NCBI GenBank assembly: GCA_963842575.1
Contig: CAWJGS010000010.1
Span: forward strand, 620,001 to 684,000
Length of the DNA: 64,000 nt
DNA from: JACDER01 sp963842575
GTDB taxonomy: Bacteria; Actinomycetota; Thermoleophilia; Gaiellales; Gaiellaceae
Direction of reading: 5' to 3'
Of the stretch, positions 60,383 to 64,000 are shown one piece after another. How positions within the stretch are numbered: position 1 is the stretch's first letter; each line of letters begins with the position of its first letter. The notes under the pieces were generated by a model. That model did not search any database and was not told the origin of the DNA. It saw only the letters and a program-made list of their open reading frames with translations. A program made the translations under genes and the position numbers.

Positions 60383-61634
60383 CCTGCGCATTCTCTACTT
60401 CATATCGGAGGTCCTGGTGGTGGAGGCGATGGCCGAGCTTGGACTTCTTCGTCTCCAGGTATCTCCGGTTCTCGGCATTGGGCGGGACCTCGATCGGAAC
60501 CTGCTCCACCACGGTGAGCCCGAACCCCTCCAGCCCGACGATCTTCTTCGGGTTGTTGGTGAGGATCCTGATCGTGGACAGGCCGAGGTCGGCGAGGATC
60601 TGGTTGCCGATCCCCCAGTCGCGCGCGTCGGCGGGGAAGCCGAGCTCGATGTTCGCCTCGACGGTGTCGAGCCCGGTCTCCTGCAGCTCGTACGTCTTGA
60701 GCTTGTTCAGCAGCCCGATCCCGCGGCCTTCCTGCGCCATGTACAGCAGGACGCCGCGTTCCTCGGCCGAGATGCGCCGCAGCGCGAGGTCGAGCTGCTC
60801 GCCGCAGTCGCAGCGCAGCGAGTGGAAGACGTCCCCGGTCAGGCACTCGGAGTGGACGCGGACGAGCACGTTCTCGCCGCCTTCGACGTTCCCGCGCACG
60901 AGCGCGAGGTGCGGGCGCCCCGTGAGCGTCTCGCGGTACGCGATGGCGGTGAACTCGCCGTACTCGGTGGGGAGCCGCACCGTCGCGGTCCGCTCGACCA
61001 GCTTCTCCCTGCGCCGGCGGTACTCGACGAGGTCGGCGACCGTGATCATCTTCAGGCCGTGCCGCTCGCAGTACGGGATGAGGTCGGGGACGCGCGCCAT
61101 CGTCCCGTCGTCCTTCATGACCTCGCACACGACGCCGGCCGGCGTGAGGCCCGCGAGCTGGGCCAGGTCGACCGCCGCCTCCGTCTGCCCCATCCGCTCG
61201 AGCACGCCGCCGGGACGCGCGCGCAGCGGAAGGATGTGGCCGCCTTCGATCAGATCGTGCGGGCCGGACGAGGGGTCGATCGCGACCGCGATGGTGTGCG
61301 CTCGATCGGCCGCGGAGACGCCGGTGGCAATCCCCTCGCGTGCGTCGATCGTCGTCGTGTACGCCGTCCCGAGCCGCGACTCCCGCTCGCTCGCGAGCAG
61401 GCGGAGGTTCAGCTCCTCCGTGCGCTCCTCCGTCAGGCACAGGCAGATCACGCCCCGCCCGTGCGTGGCCATGAAGTTGATCGCGTCGGGGGTGGCGAAC
61501 TCGGCCGCGATGGTGAGGTCGCCCTCGTTTTCGCGGTCGGGCGCGTCCACGACGACCACGAACTTGCCGGCGCGGAAGTCCTCCAGCGCCTCCTCGATCG
61601 TCGCGAAGGCAGCCGTGCGCTCCTGGAGCTCCAT
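60375..61634 (-). CDS. ribBA: Bifunctional 3,4-dihydroxy-2-butanone 4-phosphate synthase/GTP cyclohydrolase II
   Basis: Provides both branch precursors of riboflavin, from ribulose-5-phosphate and GTP. The RibB domain (~1-200) has VVVDAPDRENEGDLTIAAEFA, FMATHGRGVICLCLTEER, TAYTTTIDAREGIATGVSAADRAHT, GHILPLRARPGGVLERMGQTEA. The RibA domain (~205-419) has RVHSECLTGDVFHSLRCDCGEQL with the zinc cysteines, YMAQEGRGIGLLNKLKTYELQE and ILTNNPKKIVGLEGFGL. 419 residues from ATG 61632-61634, normal. Follows ribE by 4 bp. Confidence 0.96.
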   Translation of the reverse strand: MELQERTAAFATIEEALEDFRAGKFVVVVDAPDRENEGDLTIAAEFATPDAINFMATHGRGVICLCLTEERTEELNLRLLASERESRLGTAYTTTIDAREGIATGVSAADRAHTIAVAIDPSSGPHDLIEGGHILPLRARPGGVLERMGQTEAAVDLAQLAGLTPAGVVCEVMKDDGTMARVPDLIPYCERHGLKMITVADLVEYRRRREKLVERTATVRLPTEYGEFTAIAYRETLTGRPHLALVRGNVEGGENVLVRVHSECLTGDVFHSLRCDCGEQLDLALRRISAEERGVLLYMAQEGRGIGLLNKLKTYELQETGLDTVEANIELGFPADARDWGIGNQILADLGLSTIRILTNNPKKIVGLEGFGLTVVEQVPIEVPPNAENRRYLETKKSKLGHRLHHQDLRYEVENAQDD

Positions 61635-61638
61635 CGGG

Positions 61639-62190
61639 CTAATCGTATTGGCTGGTGACGAGGCGCTCGACGTACTTCGCGAGGACGTCGGCCTCGAGGT
61701 TGACCTCGTCGCCTGGGCGCAGCGTTCCGAGAGTCGTGACTTCGCGCGTGTGCGCGACGAGGGCGACGGTAAAGGCGTCCTGGTCGAGCGCGGCAATGGT
61801 GAGCGAAACGCCCTCGACCGTGATCGAGCCCTTCTCGACGCAGTAGCGGAGGATCTCCGGCGGCGCCTCGATCGTCAGCCGCTCGCCGTCCCAGGCACGC
61901 ACGCGCCCCACGCCGTCCACGTGGCCCTGGACGTAGTGGCCGCCGAGCGGGTCGCCGGCGCGCAGCGCGGGCTCGAGGTTGACCTCGCGGCGGAAGGGCT
62001 TCGCGCGCGCGAGCGTCTCCTCCATCACGTCGAACGCGAGCCGGCCGTTCTCCCGGCCGCTGACGGTCAGGCAGACGCCGTCGACGGCGACCGAGTCGCC
62101 GATCTCAGGCTCGAGCGAGGATTGGATGACGAGCCTGCCCTCGCCTGCGGAGACGACCGCGGCGCGCTCGCGAACGATTCCGGTGAACAC
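61639..62190 (-). CDS. ribE: Riboflavin synthase, alpha subunit
   Basis: Dismutates two lumazine molecules to riboflavin. The 183 residues contain the two tandem lumazine-binding repeats: MFTGIVRERAAVV with GDSVAVDGVCLTVSGREN, and GHYVQGHVDGVGRVRAWDGE with EKGSITVEGVSLTIAALDQDAFTVALVAHTREVTTL. Slightly shorter than the typical 195-220. In the ribD-(hypothetical)-ribE-ribBA-ribH cluster. Confidence 0.95.
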   Translation of the reverse strand: MFTGIVRERAAVVSAGEGRLVIQSSLEPEIGDSVAVDGVCLTVSGRENGRLAFDVMEETLARAKPFRREVNLEPALRAGDPLGGHYVQGHVDGVGRVRAWDGERLTIEAPPEILRYCVEKGSITVEGVSLTIAALDQDAFTVALVAHTREVTTLGTLRPGDEVNLEADVLAKYVERLVTSQYD

Positions 62191-62199
62191 AGGGGAAGG

Positions 62200-62421
62200 C
62201 TAACCCGCCATCGCAAGCGCTTCGAGCGTCTCGCGGGCGAGCATGTGCAGGTGGCCGCGGCTCACGTCCGAGCGGCGCAGCTCGAGCATCAGCTCCTCGA
62301 CCGCCTCGGCACCTTCCCCCGAAAGCCCGTCGGTCGTGAGCTCGGCGCGGATGGCGTCGTCGTCGATCTGGCCGGTCAGCCAGTGGGTGATCAGGTCGAT
62401 GTTCTTGTCCTCAGGGCTCAT
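62200..62421 (-). CDS. 73-residue hypothetical protein in the rib cluster
   Basis: The acidic small protein MSPEDKNIDLITHWLTGQIDDDAIRAELTTDGL continues GEGAEAVEELMLELRRSDVSRGHLHMLARETLEALAMAG. Mostly helical, no cysteines or catalytic pattern. It overlaps the 3' end of ribD by 11 bp and precedes ribE by 9 bp, so it is translated with them. It may be a conserved lineage-specific gene of the rib operon. Confidence 0.6.
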   Translation of the reverse strand: MSPEDKNIDLITHWLTGQIDDDAIRAELTTDGLSGEGAEAVEELMLELRRSDVSRGHLHMLARETLEALAMAG

Positions 62422-63349
62422 GGATATAGGCGGTCAGGAGCACGTCCTCGCCGACCGGTCGCGCATTCAACCGGAAGAGCGGGACGGCTGCCGCAAGGTC
62501 GCCGAGGAAGCGCGGCCCGGCTCCGCCGATCACGGCCGCGACGAAGACGAGCAGCTTGTCCACGAGGCCGGCCTCGAGGAAGGCGGTCGCGAGCGTCGGG
62601 CCTCCCTCGAGCAGGAGCGACTGGACGCCATCCTCACCGAGCCGCGCCAGCTCCTCGTCGAGCGGGCCGCTGAGCAGCTCGAGCTCGGAATCGCCGGGGA
62701 GCGGCCCTTTCCCGAACGCGAGCCGGCGCGGCTGGCGAGGCGCTTCCACGCCGCGAGCGTCGAGCCGCGGACTGTCCGCCCGCACCGTTCCCATGCCGAC
62801 TGCGACGGCGTCGGACGCGGCGCGGAGCTCGTGCACGAGCCGTCGGCTCTCCTCGCCCGAGATCCAGCGGGAGCCGGGAAGGGTCACGCGGCCGTCGAGC
62901 GTGACCGCGACCTTGTACGTCACCTGCGGACGGCCCTCAGCGGCCCACGTCCGCCAGGCCTCGTTCTGCCGCCGCGCTTCGAAGGAGTCGACCAGCTCGG
63001 TTTCGACGCCGGCGGCGGCAAGCCGCTCGAGCCCTCCACCGTGCTCCGGGACGGGATCGAGCGACCCGGCGACGACGCGCGCGATGCCGGCCTCGAGCAC
63101 CGCGTCCACGCACGGCGGCGTGCTGCCGTGGTGCGTGCAGGGCTCCATGGTCACGTACATCGTCGCGCCGCGCGCCTCTTCGCCGGCTGCGGCGATCGCG
63201 TTCACCTCGGCGTGCGGGCCGCCTCGCCGCTCGTGCCAGCCCTCGCCCACGACCTCGCCGTCCTGCACGAGGACGGCGCCGACGACCGGGTTCGGGTACG
63301 CCGTGCCGCGGCCTCGCTCCGCCAGCTCCAGCGCGCGCTCGAGGCTCAC
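62411..63349 (-). CDS. ribD: Bifunctional riboflavin-specific deaminase/reductase
   Basis: Deaminates and reduces the GTP-derived pyrimidine in riboflavin synthesis. The 312 residues: deaminase domain with AYPNPVVGAVLVQDGEVVGEGWHERRGGPHAEVNAIAAAGE (zinc His and catalytic Glu) and MEPCTHHGSTPPCVDAVLEAGI (zinc Cys), then reductase domain with QVTYKVAVTLDGRVTLPGSRWISGEESRRLVHELRAASDAVAVGMGTVRADSPRLDARG. The reductase part is shorter than in some homologues. GTG at the start overlaps the rpe stop by 4 bp. Confidence 0.95.
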   Translation of the reverse strand: MSLERALELAERGRGTAYPNPVVGAVLVQDGEVVGEGWHERRGGPHAEVNAIAAAGEEARGATMYVTMEPCTHHGSTPPCVDAVLEAGIARVVAGSLDPVPEHGGGLERLAAAGVETELVDSFEARRQNEAWRTWAAEGRPQVTYKVAVTLDGRVTLPGSRWISGEESRRLVHELRAASDAVAVGMGTVRADSPRLDARGVEAPRQPRRLAFGKGPLPGDSELELLSGPLDEELARLGEDGVQSLLLEGGPTLATAFLEAGLVDKLLVFVAAVIGGAGPRFLGDLAAAVPLFRLNARPVGEDVLLTAYIHEP

Positions 63350-64000
63350 TGCACCGCGGCGGAGAGCTCGCGGTACGCCGCGACCTGATCCTCGTGCGCG
63401 AACAGGCTCGAGCCGGCGACGAAGAGGTCGGCGCCCGCCTCGCGCAGCTCACGGACGTTCTCCATCCCGACGCCGCCGTCCACCTGGATGTGGATCTCGG
63501 CCGGAAGGAGCTCGCGCAGCCGCCGCACGCGCTCGGTCGTCTCGGGGATGTACGCCTGTCCCGAGTAGCCGGGATGGACGCCCATGCACAGGACGAGGTC
63601 GACATCGCCTGCGGTCGCCGCGACCTCTTCCGGCTCGGTCTCCGGGTTGAAAGCGATGCCTACGCAGAGCCCGAGCTCGCGGGCCCGGGCGACGAGTGGC
63701 GCGGGATCCGGCACGACCTCGTGATGGAACGTGACGTGGTCGGCGCCTGCCTTTCTGAACATCTCGAAGTGGTGCTCGGGGTTGTCCACCATCAGGTGGA
63801 CGTCGAGGATCCCGCCTTTCGCGCGGAAGATCGGAGCGATCGCCTGCGAGACGATCGGCCCGATCGTGATCGGCTCGACGAAGTGACCGTCGCCGACGTC
63901 GAACTGGAAGATCTTCGCGCCGCCGTCCAGCAGCGTCGTCATGTCGCGGCCGAGGTTGGCGAAGTCGGCCGCATAGATCGACGGCTCGATTTCCGGCCCG
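63346..64000 (-). CDS. rpe: Ribulose-phosphate 3-epimerase (5' end cut by the window)
   Basis: Interconverts ribulose-5-phosphate and xylulose-5-phosphate in the pentose phosphate pathway; ribulose-5-phosphate is also the RibB substrate. Visible from near the N-terminus: PSIYAADFANLGRD, FQFDVGDGHFVEPITIGPIV, DVHLMVDNPEHHFEMFRKAGADHVTFHHEV, LCMGVHPGYSGQAYIPETTERVRRLRELL and IQVDGGVGMENVRELREAGADLFVAGSSLF, all standard Rpe motifs. Only the first few residues are missing. The normal V-D-V-M-D-G-x-F motif reads F-D-V-G-D-G-H-F here. Likely first known gene of the rib operon. Confidence 0.94.
   Translation of the reverse strand, partial: GPEIEPSIYAADFANLGRDMTTLLDGGAKIFQFDVGDGHFVEPITIGPIVSQAIAPIFRAKGGILDVHLMVDNPEHHFEMFRKAGADHVTFHHEVVPDPAPLVARARELGLCVGIAFNPETEPEEVAATAGDVDLVLCMGVHPGYSGQAYIPETTERVRRLRELLPAEIHIQVDGGVGMENVRELREAGADLFVAGSSLFAHEDQVAAYRELSAAVQ

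Noticed and set aside
56655..62673. Long plus-strand frames (up to ~850 codons) opposite recG and the rib genes
   Set aside because: Antisense to intact, motif-rich genes; the result of 70% GC content where stop codons are rare.
62190..64000. Possible FMN riboswitch for the rib genes
   Set aside because: The rib genes are packed without leader space and the operon start lies outside the window; no RFN-like sequence seen.

Overview
The window is 64 kb of very GC-rich bacterial chromosome with dense, often overlapping genes and many GTG/TTG starts. The gene content and order point to an actinobacterium. A long minus-strand block runs rpe-rib genes-rpmB-recG-rsmD-coaD-(Rv2927c-like)-yceD-rpmF-plsX-acpP-rnc-smc-ftsY, and a second runs ffh-rpsP-khpA-rimM-trmD-lepB-rplS-rnhB-yraN-comM-dprA. 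Together with an Aquifex-type aconitase, proton-translocating transhydrogenase, topoisomerase IB and a CGNR zinc-finger regulator, the style suggests the class Thermoleophilia (Gaiellales/Solirubrobacterales). That placement is inference from gene style; no 16S gene is present.

Layout. 0-6 kb: the start of zwf (glucose-6-phosphate dehydrogenase), then a 1.1 kb segment bounded by tRNA-Leu(UAA) and a 61-bp copy of its 3' half (an integration scar), a membrane-anchored protein, a tiny membrane peptide, rmuC and aconitase. 6-13 kb: two GNAT acetyltransferases facing each other across a 140-nt hairpin, a baeRF-type protein, a DUF488 protein, trxB, a CorA-like transporter, a PAS/zinc-ribbon protein, nth. 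13-24 kb: a CGNR regulator divergent from a FtsX-type ABC exporter across a 29-bp palindrome, then an AddAB-type helicase-nuclease. 24-34 kb: zinc-ribbon protein, topoisomerase IB, an isocitrate/isopropylmalate-family dehydrogenase, DedA, the three-gene pnt transhydrogenase, an ornithine-cyclodeaminase-family enzyme, a membrane protein and a DAO-family oxidoreductase. 33-41.9 kb: competence, RNase HII, ribosome, tRNA-modification, secretion and SRP genes. 42-45.5 kb: a plus-strand island with dodecin, a class III cyclase/AAA ATPase regulator and a small dodecin-like protein. 45.5-64 kb: ftsY, smc, lipid and ribosomal genes, recG and the riboflavin pathway (ribD, ribE, ribBA, ribH), ending inside rpe.

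How the genes work together. SRP components (ffh, ftsY), signal peptidase I, ribosomal proteins S16, L19, L28 and L32, trmD, rimM, rnc, and the plsX/acpP lipid genes form the usual growth-linked core. The rib genes give a complete route from GTP plus ribulose-5-phosphate to riboflavin, with rpe beside them. Dodecin, a flavin-storage protein, is elsewhere in the window. Zwf, aconitase, the IDH-family enzyme and transhydrogenase bear on NADPH supply.

Quality note. At least 23 probable single-base indels are visible in 13 otherwise recognisable reading frames (zwf, aconitase, rmuC, ABC permease, DAO oxidoreductase, cyclase, ffh, ridA, NUDIX, MmcQ-like and others). Most look like consensus errors rather than real decay, because restoring one base recovers a complete family-length protein each time. 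Coordinates for these genes span the restored frame.

The most interesting items are: (i) a conserved ~78-nt element, with a shared helix and a possible compensatory change, upstream of both aconitase and the ornithine-cyclodeaminase-family gene; (ii) a 29-bp palindrome that contains both divergent GTG start codons; (iii) a signal peptidase I with an N-terminal J-domain-like segment; (iv) the tRNA-Leu integration scar.
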